A DNA stretch of 64,000 nt from Candidatus Nitrosopelagicus sp. (GTDB lineage Archaea > Thermoproteota > Nitrososphaeria > Nitrososphaerales > Nitrosopumilaceae). Position 1 is the first letter of the stretch. Every line of letters begins with the position of its first letter. The DNA is taken from positions 1 through 64,000 of the forward strand of contig JAOLYB010000002.1 of NCBI GenBank assembly GCA_028343215.1, given 5' to 3'. The notes below the pieces were generated by a model. It was not told where the DNA came from and made no database searches. It saw only the letters and a program-made list of their open reading frames with translations. The position numbers and the translations under genes were made by a program. Positions 1 to 8,923 of the stretch are shown piece after piece.

Positions 1-1
1 G

Positions 2-340
2 CAAATAGAACGTGACGAGGCTGAAGAAAGAGCAGCAGAAGCCAAAGCAGCAGCAGAAGCAGAACAACTTCAAAAAGAACTAGCAGAAGCTAAAGCAGAA
101 AAAGAACAGCTAGAACGTGAAGAAGAATCCCAAAATGAAGATGTTGATCTTGCAACTGAACTTAAAAATGAATTAGAAAATTTGCGTAAAGAACTTGAAT
201 CGGTAGATGATGATTCTGATTCTTTAGATTCTGTTAATCCTGAAGATGCTAAAGATGCATATGCTGCAGAGATGAAAAAGAAAGGTGCAACCTTACCAAA
301 AGGGTTCATTAAAGATGCAAAAGCAAATACTGGGCATTAG
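2..340 (+). CDS. C-terminal part of an Ala/Glu-rich coiled-coil protein (5' truncated)
   Basis: An open frame runs from the window edge to a TAG stop (113 codons visible), so the N-terminus lies outside. The first 65 or so residues are almost entirely A, E, K, Q, R and L with heptad-like spacing, which predicts a long coiled coil. A short acidic D/S-rich stretch follows, then a basic tail (KKKGATLPKGFIKDAKANTGH). No catalytic motif is visible. Long Ala/Glu coiled coils occur in many unrelated scaffold or envelope proteins, so function cannot be assigned. The reading frame is convincing because of its amino-acid bias and clean stop. Confidence 0.7.
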   Translation, partial: QIERDEAEERAAEAKAAAEAEQLQKELAEAKAEKEQLEREEESQNEDVDLATELKNELENLRKELESVDDDSDSLDSVNPEDAKDAYAAEMKKKGATLPKGFIKDAKANTGH

Positions 341-395
341 CCATTATCTCAAAAACCTATCAATAATTATATACTCTTTTTAAAATTCTAGAACT

Positions 396-707
396 ATGGG
401 TAAATGGGCAGATTTTGTTGTTAGTGGAATAACTAAGGGTCCTGGCCTTGCAAACATAACTCATGTACAGATTCATGAAGATTATGGAACTGAATTTGGA
501 AAACCACAAATTGTCGACAAAAAAACTATTGCATCACAAATCAAAAAAGGGAAAAAATATCTTACAATATACAAAAAAAATGAAACAGACTGGGAACCTG
601 GTGAAATTATTCATACATATGTCCTAAATGGTGAAACACACATTCGAACTGATAACAACAAGGTAGATGGCGATAGCTTGGGAACCTTGCCTGAAATCGA
701 ATCTTAA
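396..707 (+). CDS. Small DUF3892-like protein
   Basis: A 103-residue soluble protein. Its pattern is ITHVQIHED near residues 24-32, then a basic segment with K/T/Y residues, and a C-terminal HIRTDNNK-x7-LGTLPE. This resembles the DUF3892 family, in which a short beta-rich domain ends in an RT-D-NL-LP-type motif. The family has no established biochemical role. It is preceded by an AT-rich stretch (tatactctttttaaaa), and the ATG at 396 gives a short leader. No signal peptide or membrane helix is present. The family call is by eye only. Confidence 0.6.
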   Translation: MGKWADFVVSGITKGPGLANITHVQIHEDYGTEFGKPQIVDKKTIASQIKKGKKYLTIYKKNETDWEPGEIIHTYVLNGETHIRTDNNKVDGDSLGTLPEIES

Positions 708-740
708 TCTTTAGATAAGCCATTTTTTTCAAGTAACGTA

Positions 741-3236
741 ATGGGAATATCTGAAATAAATTATGACATCCAATTTGAGCCTATTTTCTCTAATTTCACA
801 TTCAAAGGGATAGAAATTTTATCATTTAACACAACTTCTTCAAATAAATTCGCACTACATTGTGCTGAAATTAAAATACAAAAATGCTACATACTTTCTA
901 AAAGTAAGACAATTGAAGTAAAATTCAAACTTGATGCAAAAAATGAATCTCTTTCTATTACTTCAGGAAAAAAGATCTCAGGAAAAATTAAACTTTGTAT
1001 CGAATATACGGGAATCTTAAATGATCGTCTTTTAGGATTTTATCGAAGTAAGTACACTGATCCTGCTGGTAAAACCAAATACATGGCTACTACTCAATTT
1101 GAGGCTGCAGATGCAAGACGTGCATTTCCATGTTGGGACGAACCCGCAACTAAGGCAACTTTCGATGTATCTCTTCTAGTGGAGAAAAATTACATGGCAA
1201 TATCAAATATGCCTGTTAGGAAAAAACAAAACTTTGGTTCAAAAATAATCTATGAATTTGAACGTACTCCAATCATGTCAACTTACCTTCTCTATCTTGG
1301 AGTTGGCGAATTTGAATATTTGGAAACCAAGTTGAGAAATATACAAATTCGTGTTTTAACAACAAAGGGAAACAAAAACAAAGCAAAATTATCGTTAGAA
1401 TTAACAAAAAAATTCCTCGGTGAATATGAAAAATATTTTGGAATAAAATACCCATTACCAAAACTTGACATGCTTGCAATTCCTGATTTTGCTGCAGGTG
1501 CAATGGAGAATTGGGGTGCAATTACTTTCCGTGAAACCATACTGTTGTATGATCCAAAAACATCTTCCACTAGAACCAAGCAATTCATAGCTGAGGTCAT
1601 TTCTCATGAAATAGCTCATCAATGGTTTGGTAATTTGGTCACAATGAAATGGTGGAATGACTTGTGGCTAAATGAGAGTTTTGCTACATTCATGGCAACA
1701 AAAATTGTGGACAAATTCTATCCTGAATGGGATTTGTGGGACCAATTCCTAGAAGATGCAATGAATACTGCAATGTCACTTGATGCCTTGAAAACTTCTC
1801 ATCCTATCGATGTTAAAGTAAACCATCCTTCCGAAATTAGGGAAATCTTTGATTCTATCTCTTATGATAAAGGAGGTTGTGTCTTACGAATGTTAGAACA
1901 TTTTGTAACTGACAAAAATTTTCAAAAAGGCTTGCAAAAATATCTCAAAAAACATGCATACTCTAATGCTGAAGGGCATGATTTATGGAAATCAATAGGT
2001 GAAGTTGCAAAAAAACCAATTGATAAAATGATGGACAGTTGGATCAATCAAGTTGGTTTCCCTATTGTATCTGTAAACCGAAAAGGTTCTCAAATTTCAT
2101 TAAAACAAACTCGTTATCTGCTGGAAGAAACAAAATCCCGTAAAAAAGGAATTTGGAAAATTCCTCTAATTGTCGATGAAGGAAATATCACCACATCTCA
2201 TATCATGGATAAAAAATCCCAATCACTAAAACTAAAAAATAAAGATCGAAACTTCATTATTAATTCCGGTCGAACCGGATTTTATAGAATGGATTATGAC
2301 TCTGAAACATTGGATAATCTTTCTCTTCTAATTGATGAAAAAGTTCTAAATTATGTGGATAGATGGAGTATCCAAAATGACTATTATTCACAATGTGTGA
2401 TTGGAAAGAAAAAGTTACAGGATTACCTTGACTTCACAAATGCATATTTTGATGAAGATAATTATATTTCATCTCTAAACTTGGCTCAACATCTATACTC
2501 GTTATACTCTTTGACACATAAGGAAAAATTCTCAGATGAAATTAAACAATATGCCTTTAATTTCCTTAGAACCATTTATGACCGACTAGGCTGGGATGCA
2601 AAAAAGAATGAACCACATACTAATGCTCTCTTGAGAAGCTTTGCAATTTCTGGATTAGGTAAACTAGGAGATGAAGAAATATTGAAAGAATCAAAGAAAC
2701 GATTTGATAAATTTTTGAAGAATCAAAATAGTTTATCTGCTGATTTACAAGAAACAGTTTTTGTTCTGGTTGCATGGAATGGCAATGAATCCACTTACAA
2801 AAAATTCATGTCGTTATACAAAAAGGCAAAATCTCAAGAACAAAAACTTCGATTCTTAGGTGCACTGTGTAGTTTCCAACAGAAGAATCTCTTACTAAAA
2901 ACCTTGGAGTTTACATTAGGTCCTAATGTTCGTTCACAAAATATTCAAATGCCAATTATGAGAATTGCTGCAAATCTATATGGTAAAGAATTCTTATGGG
3001 GTTGGCTCAAAAAGAACTGGAAAAAAATTGTCAAAAAGGCTGGAATTGGTAATCCGTTATTGAATAGAGTTGTTGCAAGTATTGGTCAAGTTGTTGATGC
3101 AAAACAAGAAAAAGAAATACGTAAATTCTTTAAAGAGAATCCTTTAAGGGGTACTGAAATGACTTTGGAACAAACCATGGAGCGCGTCCGTGTTTCATCA
3201 AAATTTCTAAATTCAATTAAAAAAGAGTTTTCATAA
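741..3236 (+). CDS. M1-family zinc aminopeptidase (tricorn-interacting-factor type)
   Basis: An 831-residue gluzincin that removes N-terminal amino acids from peptides in the cytosol. The exopeptidase motif GAMEN is at residues 253-257. The zinc site HEIAHQW begins at 289, so the ligands are H289, H293 and E312 (HExxH-x18-E) and E290 is the general base. The N-terminal beta domain (residues 1-200) and long helical C-terminal domain match aminopeptidase N and the archaeal tricorn-interacting factors F2/F3, which finish peptide degradation after proteasome or tricorn. There is no signal peptide. Length is normal for the family, and a proteasome alpha gene is in the same window. The next gene starts immediately at its stop codon. 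Confidence 0.95.
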   Translation: MGISEINYDIQFEPIFSNFTFKGIEILSFNTTSSNKFALHCAEIKIQKCYILSKSKTIEVKFKLDAKNESLSITSGKKISGKIKLCIEYTGILNDRLLGFYRSKYTDPAGKTKYMATTQFEAADARRAFPCWDEPATKATFDVSLLVEKNYMAISNMPVRKKQNFGSKIIYEFERTPIMSTYLLYLGVGEFEYLETKLRNIQIRVLTTKGNKNKAKLSLELTKKFLGEYEKYFGIKYPLPKLDMLAIPDFAAGAMENWGAITFRETILLYDPKTSSTRTKQFIAEVISHEIAHQWFGNLVTMKWWNDLWLNESFATFMATKIVDKFYPEWDLWDQFLEDAMNTAMSLDALKTSHPIDVKVNHPSEIREIFDSISYDKGGCVLRMLEHFVTDKNFQKGLQKYLKKHAYSNAEGHDLWKSIGEVAKKPIDKMMDSWINQVGFPIVSVNRKGSQISLKQTRYLLEETKSRKKGIWKIPLIVDEGNITTSHIMDKKSQSLKLKNKDRNFIINSGRTGFYRMDYDSETLDNLSLLIDEKVLNYVDRWSIQNDYYSQCVIGKKKLQDYLDFTNAYFDEDNYISSLNLAQHLYSLYSLTHKEKFSDEIKQYAFNFLRTIYDRLGWDAKKNEPHTNALLRSFAISGLGKLGDEEILKESKKRFDKFLKNQNSLSADLQETVFVLVAWNGNESTYKKFMSLYKKAKSQEQKLRFLGALCSFQQKNLLLKTLEFTLGPNVRSQNIQMPIMRIAANLYGKEFLWGWLKKNWKKIVKKAGIGNPLLNRVVASIGQVVDAKQEKEIRKFFKENPLRGTEMTLEQTMERVRVSSKFLNSIKKEFS

Positions 3237-3647
3237 TTGATTGCACCAAAAAATTTTATAATTATTTTAATCACAATTATTTCAGTCAGTACTATAATAA
3301 TCTTAAACCCTTTTTCTGAAAATGCCGATTTCAGTAATTTTACATTTGATGCTGTATATGAAAAAGATAGTAATTCTGTATCAATTACCTTCATTGACAC
3401 AAATGGTAAATCATCATTTGCTGTATTAGAAATTTTAGGTATGGATAGTACTTTTCATGAAGAATTTGAGATTTATGATTCAAACTTTACTAAATTAGTG
3501 CCACTTGATAAAGTTCCAAAATATGGATGGAAAACTACTCCTGTTACATTGGAAATAACTTATGGTGAATCTATCGTATACATGAAAACTGAAATTCATG
3601 ACACGGATCAAATTTCTCCTGTTGTGATTTTTGGCAAGAGTGATTAG
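3237..3647 (+). CDS. Membrane-anchored small exported protein, unknown function
   Basis: A 136-residue protein starting at a TTG that directly follows the aminopeptidase stop, which suggests co-transcription and termination-reinitiation. Residues 5-23 form one strongly hydrophobic helix (FIIILITIISVSTIIIL), then a beta-rich domain of about 110 residues with alternating hydrophobic and polar residues. The likely topology is a single N-terminal anchor with an outside beta-sandwich-like domain. No catalytic or metal motif is visible and I do not recognise the family. The TTG start is the only one that leaves the whole hydrophobic segment in frame. Confidence 0.7.
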   Translation: MIAPKNFIIILITIISVSTIIILNPFSENADFSNFTFDAVYEKDSNSVSITFIDTNGKSSFAVLEILGMDSTFHEEFEIYDSNFTKLVPLDKVPKYGWKTTPVTLEITYGESIVYMKTEIHDTDQISPVVIFGKSD

Positions 3648-3707
3648 TTTTTACCACCAGTTATCCAAATTAGCATTAGTTTTATACTCAGTTGTGGTCA
3701 AAACATT

Positions 3708-4649
3708 ATGCAAAATTTAGGACTTGGATTGATGATTCTTTCTATATCTCTCGCATTTACCGCAATTGGTACTGAAAGCGCATTTGCAGAAGAAATTAAA
3801 ATTGAAAACGCCCGTGGTTCATTTGAACAAGGTTGTGAAATCACAAATCTTTGTTTTGTTCCTTCTTATGCAACAGCCCGCGTAGGTGATACAATAATTT
3901 TCCTTAATGGTGATAGTGCAGCACACACTTCCACTAGTGGTACTCCTATGACCGGTCCTGATGGAGTTTGGGATAGTGGATTACAACAACCCGGAGTTGA
4001 TTTTGAATTAACACTTGATACCACTGGAACTTTTGATTATTTCTGTATGGTTCATCCATGGATGGCTGGCCAATTACAAATATTGCCTGAAGGTGCAAAT
4101 ATTGTTGACGATACCACATCTAACTACGGAACAACAGTTGATGAATTAGAATCAATAATTTATGGTGAAAATACTCCTGAAGTATCCGATAAAGATCCTG
4201 GAGTTATCAGCGAAGTATTTGCAAATATCGTTACAAATGATGGAACAAAAGATTCTCCATTGATAGTTGAGGTTGAATTTATGGAATCCGACGGATTCGT
4301 AATTAATCATGTAAACTATGATATCAAGATATCCCAAAACGGAGAAGTAATATTTGCTGAAGAAGATGCACATCGTCATTTGTTCAAATATCCTGTTCAC
4401 ACTACTGCACCATTGGAATATGATCCTAAAAATTATCCTGTAGATATTGATGTAACCTTTCAAGGAATTGGACACTTTATCGGTTCTTTGAATGAAGATG
4501 CAATACTTGGGGTTCATGGCCCTGTAGGCCAAACATCTACTTTCCAAGTAGTTCCTGAATTCGGCGTGGTTGCATCATTAGTACTTGTAATATCTATTGT
4601 AGCAGTAATTGGATTTTCTGCAAAAACAAGATTAATTCAAAAATTCTAA
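3708..4649 (+). CDS. Blue-copper (plastocyanin-like) protein with PEFG C-terminal sorting tail
   Basis: A 313-residue secreted cupredoxin. Signal peptide is about 1-27 (ending AFA-EE). The plastocyanin-type fold spans roughly 28-127, with type-1 copper ligands H73, C113, H116 and M119 in the pattern FCMVHPWM. A second beta domain (about 160-275) has a His-containing DAHRHLFKYP segment. The tail PEFG (283-286), a hydrophobic helix and a short basic end form a PEFG-CTERM sorting signal, known in Thaumarchaeota as an archaeosortase-type target. Such copper proteins replace cytochromes as electron carriers in ammonia oxidisers. The partner for this one is unknown. A TATA-like tttatactc lies about 25 bases before the ATG. 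Confidence 0.92.
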   Translation: MQNLGLGLMILSISLAFTAIGTESAFAEEIKIENARGSFEQGCEITNLCFVPSYATARVGDTIIFLNGDSAAHTSTSGTPMTGPDGVWDSGLQQPGVDFELTLDTTGTFDYFCMVHPWMAGQLQILPEGANIVDDTTSNYGTTVDELESIIYGENTPEVSDKDPGVISEVFANIVTNDGTKDSPLIVEVEFMESDGFVINHVNYDIKISQNGEVIFAEEDAHRHLFKYPVHTTAPLEYDPKNYPVDIDVTFQGIGHFIGSLNEDAILGVHGPVGQTSTFQVVPEFGVVASLVLVISIVAVIGFSAKTRLIQKF

Positions 4650-5071
4650 AATTCTTTTTTCAGATTTTTCAAAGATTGAGAATAGAAAGTAGACAAAAAT
4701 TCTTTAAAATCTTCAAATTCATTCTTTGTTGATTTTGACGCAAAGTAAGATTCCCATGTAATTTTTACTGATTTTGGTTTATTTTTTTCAATGGATATTG
4801 TAGCATGATATGCCTCTAACGGCAATCCTGAAACTGCAATATATGAAAAATATTCTTTTGGTCTCCATCCCACAATGTGTTCTTCTACCTCTGACCCATC
4901 CTTAAATGAGATTAACCGTTTAGCCCCCACTCCGCTTTTTTTCTCTCCTAGAACTTTTGTTGATTTCTGACCTTCCAACCAATCTAATTTTATAATTTTA
5001 CTAATTTTTAACCAAACTTTTTCTAAATCTGAATCAATTATTACTGATTTCTTCACTGAGCCTGAATTCAT
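4646..5071 (-). CDS. SRPBCC/START-like ligand-binding protein
   Basis: A 141-residue protein with the SRPBCC pattern. An N-terminal strand (KKSVIIDSDLEKVW) leads into helices, then antiparallel strands (GAKRLISFKDGSEVEEHI, YHATISI), and a long C-terminal amphipathic helix (FKEFLSTFYSQSLKNLKKEF) closes the pocket. The family binds hydrophobic ligands and includes cyclases and lipid carriers; this ligand is unknown. A start four codons earlier is possible, but the ATG at 5071 sits 27 bases from the centre of a TATA box and fits leaderless transcription. Its stop overlaps the convergent cupredoxin gene by 4 bases. Confidence 0.8.
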   Translation of the reverse strand: MNSGSVKKSVIIDSDLEKVWLKISKIIKLDWLEGQKSTKVLGEKKSGVGAKRLISFKDGSEVEEHIVGWRPKEYFSYIAVSGLPLEAYHATISIEKNKPKSVKITWESYFASKSTKNEFEDFKEFLSTFYSQSLKNLKKEF

Positions 5072-5090
5072 ATTGTAACACAATGCTTCT

Positions 5091-5104
5091 CAAATTTATA
5101 TAAT
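5091..5104. promoter_or_regulatory. Shared TATA element of a bidirectional promoter
   Basis: The sequence caaatttatataat is close to self-complementary at its core. Its centre is about 27 bases from the minus-strand ATG at 5071 and about 28 bases from the plus-strand ATG at 5126. Both spacings are those of leaderless archaeal genes, so one TATA box may serve both directions. This geometry decided both start codons here. Confidence 0.6.
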
Positions 5105-5125
5105 TCAACTATTGATCTTTTGATT

Positions 5126-6424
5126 ATGGTTTTTGGTTGGGGTAAAAAAAAGAAAGTTGAATATGATGAACCTGTGGAAAATTTCACCTCATCATACCAA
5201 ACTATCACATTAGATGAAATCCCGAAAATACTGGAGGATATAGTAGTTCTTAGAAAAGGAACTCTTGCAGCAGAAATAAAATCACATAGAAATAGAATTG
5301 ATCCTCAAAGAGAGATATTATTAAAAATTGCAAATGAATTATCTGAAGACGAACTTGACCCTGATAAGCTTGATCCCCATTTTCAAATAATGGTGAATCG
5401 TGGAAAAAAAGAGGTTATCGCATCCATAAAAAAAGAATTTGCTAATCCCTTTCCTGATATTAATTCTCCAGATGATGTAATGCGATTCAAAAAAACATCT
5501 ACTGCAGGAATAAACAAAGTAGGTGATATGTTAGGAAAACATTCTAGAGTAATTCACATCTTTGCAGCAAAATATGCTAAAAAACTTACAAATGATCTTA
5601 AAGAATTAACTGAGAATCTAAAACAGGTAGATGAATTAATTGATAATTTCGCTGTCACCGAAAATTCTGTTAAACTCATTAATGACTTATTGGCATCTCG
5701 GGATAAAACACTAGAAAAACTATCTAAACAAAATTCACGTATAAACGAACTAAAATCTACAATAAATGAAAAGAAAGAAAAAATCAAAAAATTTGAAAAT
5801 GAAATAACTGAAATTAAAACTTCTTCTGACTACAAGTCCTACATTGACATGAAATCTCAATTATCTGATTATGATCATGAGGAAATTAAAATTCGTCATG
5901 ATGTTGATGATGAATTTACCAAAATTTCTAGACCGCTTGGAAAGTTTGTTCATATATCTTCACACGATAAGGAATTGAAAGATTTGACAGCGAAATTAGC
6001 ATCTACCCCTTATGATGTATTGAATGAAAATAATATCTCTGGAATTAAAAATATACTTGATTCCATTGTTACCGGAATTGACTCTGGTTCTGTATCTGTA
6101 AAAGATATCTCAAAATCAAAAGATAGTATTACGGAAATAAAAAATCTCATTCCTTCATTAATTTCTACCAAAGAAAAATTTGAAACTAAAAAACATGGTT
6201 TACTTGAAAAACTTGAGAATTTTGATTCTAAATCTCTCCAAACTGTTGAAAATAACCTAAAACATGATGAATCTGATGTTTTCGATGCTTTATCCAAATT
6301 GAAAGTATTTGAAGAAGAAAACCTCGATCTCACTAATTCGTTACCTACAATACTACATCAAATAGAAACAAACCTCAAAGATGTTACCTCTACATCTTAT
6401 ACAATTTCCACAGATAATCAATGA
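5126..6424 (+). CDS. Cytosolic coiled-coil protein paired with a JAMM protease
   Basis: A 432-residue soluble protein, mostly helical. After a short basic N-terminus (MVFGWGKKKK) there is a helical domain of about 150 residues. Long coiled-coil segments follow (roughly 165-240 and 330-420), rich in K, E, L and N. No nucleotide-binding or catalytic motif is visible. It is translationally coupled to the next gene through an ATGA overlap at 6421-6424, which implies a shared process with that JAMM-domain protein. An in-frame TTG two codons upstream was rejected because the ATG fits the shared TATA box. Family unknown; architecture resembles scaffold proteins, but that is inference. Confidence 0.75.
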   Translation: MVFGWGKKKKVEYDEPVENFTSSYQTITLDEIPKILEDIVVLRKGTLAAEIKSHRNRIDPQREILLKIANELSEDELDPDKLDPHFQIMVNRGKKEVIASIKKEFANPFPDINSPDDVMRFKKTSTAGINKVGDMLGKHSRVIHIFAAKYAKKLTNDLKELTENLKQVDELIDNFAVTENSVKLINDLLASRDKTLEKLSKQNSRINELKSTINEKKEKIKKFENEITEIKTSSDYKSYIDMKSQLSDYDHEEIKIRHDVDDEFTKISRPLGKFVHISSHDKELKDLTAKLASTPYDVLNENNISGIKNILDSIVTGIDSGSVSVKDISKSKDSITEIKNLIPSLISTKEKFETKKHGLLEKLENFDSKSLQTVENNLKHDESDVFDALSKLKVFEEENLDLTNSLPTILHQIETNLKDVTSTSYTISTDNQ

Positions 6425-6819
6425 TTTTTAAAACAAAAAAACTAGAACGTAGTCTTGTGTTTCTTAACGAAACTCGTGATGGAATTATTTCATATTGTAA
6501 AATAACTCATCCCGATGAAATGATTTTGATTCTAAAAGGTCATTCAAAAAAGGGTAAAATGCTTGTTGAAAGCTTAGTAGTTCCACCATTTCATGAAACT
6601 GGTCCAACTTTTGCAGGATTCCCTGCTAATCAACTTCCATTTGATTCTGATTATATTGGAATGGTTCATTCACATCCTACAGGAACTGCTGAACCTTCTT
6701 CAGAGGATTTACATAATTTTTTTGGGTTAGTTTCTGTAATTGTAAAATCTCCCTATGAGGATGAAGATATCTTTGCATGGGATAGTTCTGGGAATCCAAT
6801 TCCCATACTTGATGAATAA
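6421..6819 (+). CDS. JAMM/MPN-domain metalloprotease (deubiquitinase-like)
   Basis: A 132-residue stand-alone JAB1/MPN domain. The zinc signature is complete: E33 in the early helix, then H83-S-H85, seven residues, S93 and D96 (HSHPTGTAEPSSED). In archaea, JAMM proteins cleave isopeptide bonds to ubiquitin-like modifiers or process their precursors. Whether this one acts on a ubiquitin-like protein or a sulphur carrier cannot be told from sequence alone. It overlaps the coiled-coil gene by 4 bases, so the two are likely made in fixed ratio. Length is that of a minimal catalytic domain without accessory regions. Confidence 0.88.
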   Translation: MIFKTKKLERSLVFLNETRDGIISYCKITHPDEMILILKGHSKKGKMLVESLVVPPFHETGPTFAGFPANQLPFDSDYIGMVHSHPTGTAEPSSEDLHNFFGLVSVIVKSPYEDEDIFAWDSSGNPIPILDE

Positions 6820-6875
6820 TTTATTGTTAATTACTCAATAAGCCTTATATTTGAAATTAGGATAATTTTCTTATC

Positions 6876-7214
6876 ATGATTAACTACAAATCATATTTAA
6901 TTTTTCTATTTGCATCTCTTGCTGTAAGTATTGGTTTACAAATGATTCTTCCATTTCCATATGGACTGGGCGCTGCATTAGCTCTCTTCATTGCATTCCC
7001 GTTAATCTTAAGACGAAGAATGATGAGTCGAATGCGAGGTGGATTTGGCGGTGGTGGTTCTAGTTCGGGTGGCTCTGGTGGATTTGGCGGTGGATTATTT
7101 GGTCAAAACACCGATAAACCTGGAATAAAATATGAATGTCTTGTATGTCACAAGGTCTACAATGCGAGAGAATGTCCACGATGTGGCTCTAGCATGAAAC
7201 GTGCAATGTTTTAG
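6876..7214 (+). CDS. Two-helix membrane protein with cytosolic zinc ribbon
   Basis: A 112-residue protein. Two membrane helices (about 6-24 and 30-45) lead to a basic RRRMMSRMR stop-transfer segment, a Gly/Ser linker (55-76) and a C-terminal zinc ribbon with C88, C91, C100 and C103. A TATA-like cttatatttg lies about 28 bases before the ATG, consistent with leaderless transcription. The zinc ribbon should face the cytosol by the positive-inside rule and may bind nucleic acid or protein. No known family is recognised. Confidence 0.8.
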   Translation: MINYKSYLIFLFASLAVSIGLQMILPFPYGLGAALALFIAFPLILRRRMMSRMRGGFGGGGSSSGGSGGFGGGLFGQNTDKPGIKYECLVCHKVYNARECPRCGSSMKRAMF

Positions 7215-7224
7215 GATTAAAAAT

Positions 7225-7560
7225 ATGTCTCAAACAGATTTAGCATTAGATATAATTAGAAAGAAAGTTTTCTTCCATAATTCTGTCGATGTCTGGATAT
7301 CTGCATGTGATGAAAAAAATACCGACTGGAATAGTACTGAAAACTATAAGAAATTTATATCATATTTATTAAAAAATAATCTTCAACTCAAAGCATTCAA
7401 TTTATGTGCTCATGAGGCAGGTGCAGTTGAAGAAGAAAAAACAAAATTTACTGAATTATTGGCCGAAGAAAAAAATACAAATCCAAATGCTGCAACATAT
7501 ACAATAAAGTTAAACGACTCATCAATTGATCTAATACGTAAATTTACTCTTACTGAATAG
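7225..7560 (+). CDS. Hypothetical helical protein
   Basis: A 111-residue, mostly helical soluble protein beginning MSQTDLALDIIRKK. An upstream in-frame GTG at 7201 would overlap the previous gene by 14 bases. The ATG at 7225 is preferred because an AGGAT element lies 9 bases before it. It has a single Trp-rich patch (DVWISACDEKNTDW) and no recognisable catalytic motif. It probably belongs with the zinc-ribbon membrane protein just upstream. Family unknown. Confidence 0.65.
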   Translation: MSQTDLALDIIRKKVFFHNSVDVWISACDEKNTDWNSTENYKKFISYLLKNNLQLKAFNLCAHEAGAVEEEKTKFTELLAEEKNTNPNAATYTIKLNDSSIDLIRKFTLTE

Positions 7561-7561
7561 A

Positions 7562-8923
7562 CTATCTTTTTAATTTTGGATTAACTATTGCATCTAGCGC
7601 ATTTCCAATAAAAACAAATGCCAATCCTGTAATTGCAATTAAAATTCCCGGCGGAACAATCCACCACCAAAATCCTTGTGCGGCTGCACCATATGTGTTA
7701 GCATCATGTAAAATTTGTCCCCAAGTTGGAAATGATGGATCACCTAATCCAAGAAAACTTAATCCTGCTTCAGTAGTAATTGCAGCTGGTACTGAAATTG
7801 CAATACTTGCAAATGCATATGGCAGCAATTGGGGTAAGATATGTCTAAAAATTATTTTTGAATCTTTTTGTCCCATAATCCTCGCAGCTTCAATATATTG
7901 TCTAGTTTTGATTTGAAGTGACATACTTCGTGAAACTTTTGCAATTCCTACCCAGCTAAAAATCATAAGAAAACCTATCATTAGAAAAATACTGTTACTG
8001 ATAGTAACGGCTAGAATTATCAAAAATGGCAACGCTGGCAATGCATAGATGACGTCATTAAATCGCATCATCACCTCATCTGTTTTCTTTCCTTTATAGC
8101 CTGAATAAACTCCGTAGATTAATCCCACCACAACTGATCCAATTGACACTGAAATTCCAATGAAAAGTGCTAGAGGTGTGCCCCAAAGTAATCCTATTGC
8201 TAAGTCTCTTCGAAGTTCATCTGTTCCCATCAATCCATATGCTTTTCCTCCTAAAATCATCTTTGATTCTAAAACTTCAACATATTTTTCAATTCCATAT
8301 ATGTCTACAATGAAAATGTAATTGCCTTTTTGTATTTGATTTGTATATAATTCTGAGAATATTATTTCAGTTGTACCTACTTGAAAATCAAAATCAAAAT
8401 TATTTTTGTATGTGTTAAGATTTTTCTTTATCATGCTGTCTGTTGAGAAATATCTCTGATTATGTATTGTCTCGTTATCTGAATGTGGTAATGACGTAGA
8501 TAAAAATTCTAGAGTAATTCCGTCGGGACGTATGACTTTGATCTGAACTAGGTGTGAATCTGTATATTTTGTTTTCATTTCAAAAATAAAATCACTTGGG
8601 AAATCATCATACTCGAAGGATACTCCAAACTGCTGTGATGTAAGGAAAATTCCATTTTCTTGTGACTGAAAAACCTCTGGATTGATAATTTTATGTTCTG
8701 GAATCTTATCTGAGGACAAAAAATTCACCCAACTTGGTACCGACGTCTTTGGATATGAAATCCATTTTTCAGGATTATTCCATTCTTGAAATGTTGATGT
8801 TGGAATTACTGAAATTGTTATAATTGAAACTAAAATTAATATTGAAAGAATAAAAATTCCCGTCAATCCTAATTTACTTTTCAGAAATTCTTTTTTAATT
8901 TCCTGCGTTGATACACTACTCAA
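7562..8923 (-). CDS. Peptide/nickel-type ABC transporter permease, DppC/OppC family
   Basis: A 453-residue inner permease of a peptide-type ABC importer. A first membrane helix (about 20-40) is followed by an unusually long outside domain (about 45-225). The five-helix core comes next, with the EAA loop EAARIMGQKDSKIIFRHILP near residues 345-364 that contacts the ATPase. The family is typically near 280-300 residues, so the outside domain is an extension of about 150. It starts at TTG in a TTGA overlap with the DppB-like gene. No ATPase or binding protein is adjacent, so substrate (peptide, nickel or other) is open. Confidence 0.9.
   Translation of the reverse strand: MSSVSTQEIKKEFLKSKLGLTGIFILSILILVSIITISVIPTSTFQEWNNPEKWISYPKTSVPSWVNFLSSDKIPEHKIINPEVFQSQENGIFLTSQQFGVSFEYDDFPSDFIFEMKTKYTDSHLVQIKVIRPDGITLEFLSTSLPHSDNETIHNQRYFSTDSMIKKNLNTYKNNFDFDFQVGTTEIIFSELYTNQIQKGNYIFIVDIYGIEKYVEVLESKMILGGKAYGLMGTDELRRDLAIGLLWGTPLALFIGISVSIGSVVVGLIYGVYSGYKGKKTDEVMMRFNDVIYALPALPFLIILAVTISNSIFLMIGFLMIFSWVGIAKVSRSMSLQIKTRQYIEAARIMGQKDSKIIFRHILPQLLPYAFASIAISVPAAITTEAGLSFLGLGDPSFPTWGQILHDANTYGAAAQGFWWWIVPPGILIAITGLAFVFIGNALDAIVNPKLKR

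Noticed and set aside
1273-1600. Minus-strand frames inside the M1 aminopeptidase
   Set aside because: The M1 gene has full catalytic motifs; the opposite frames are shadows of its codons.
7040-7098. Gly/Ser-coding repeat as a simple-sequence mobile element
   Set aside because: It is an in-frame linker of a protein with a zinc ribbon after it.
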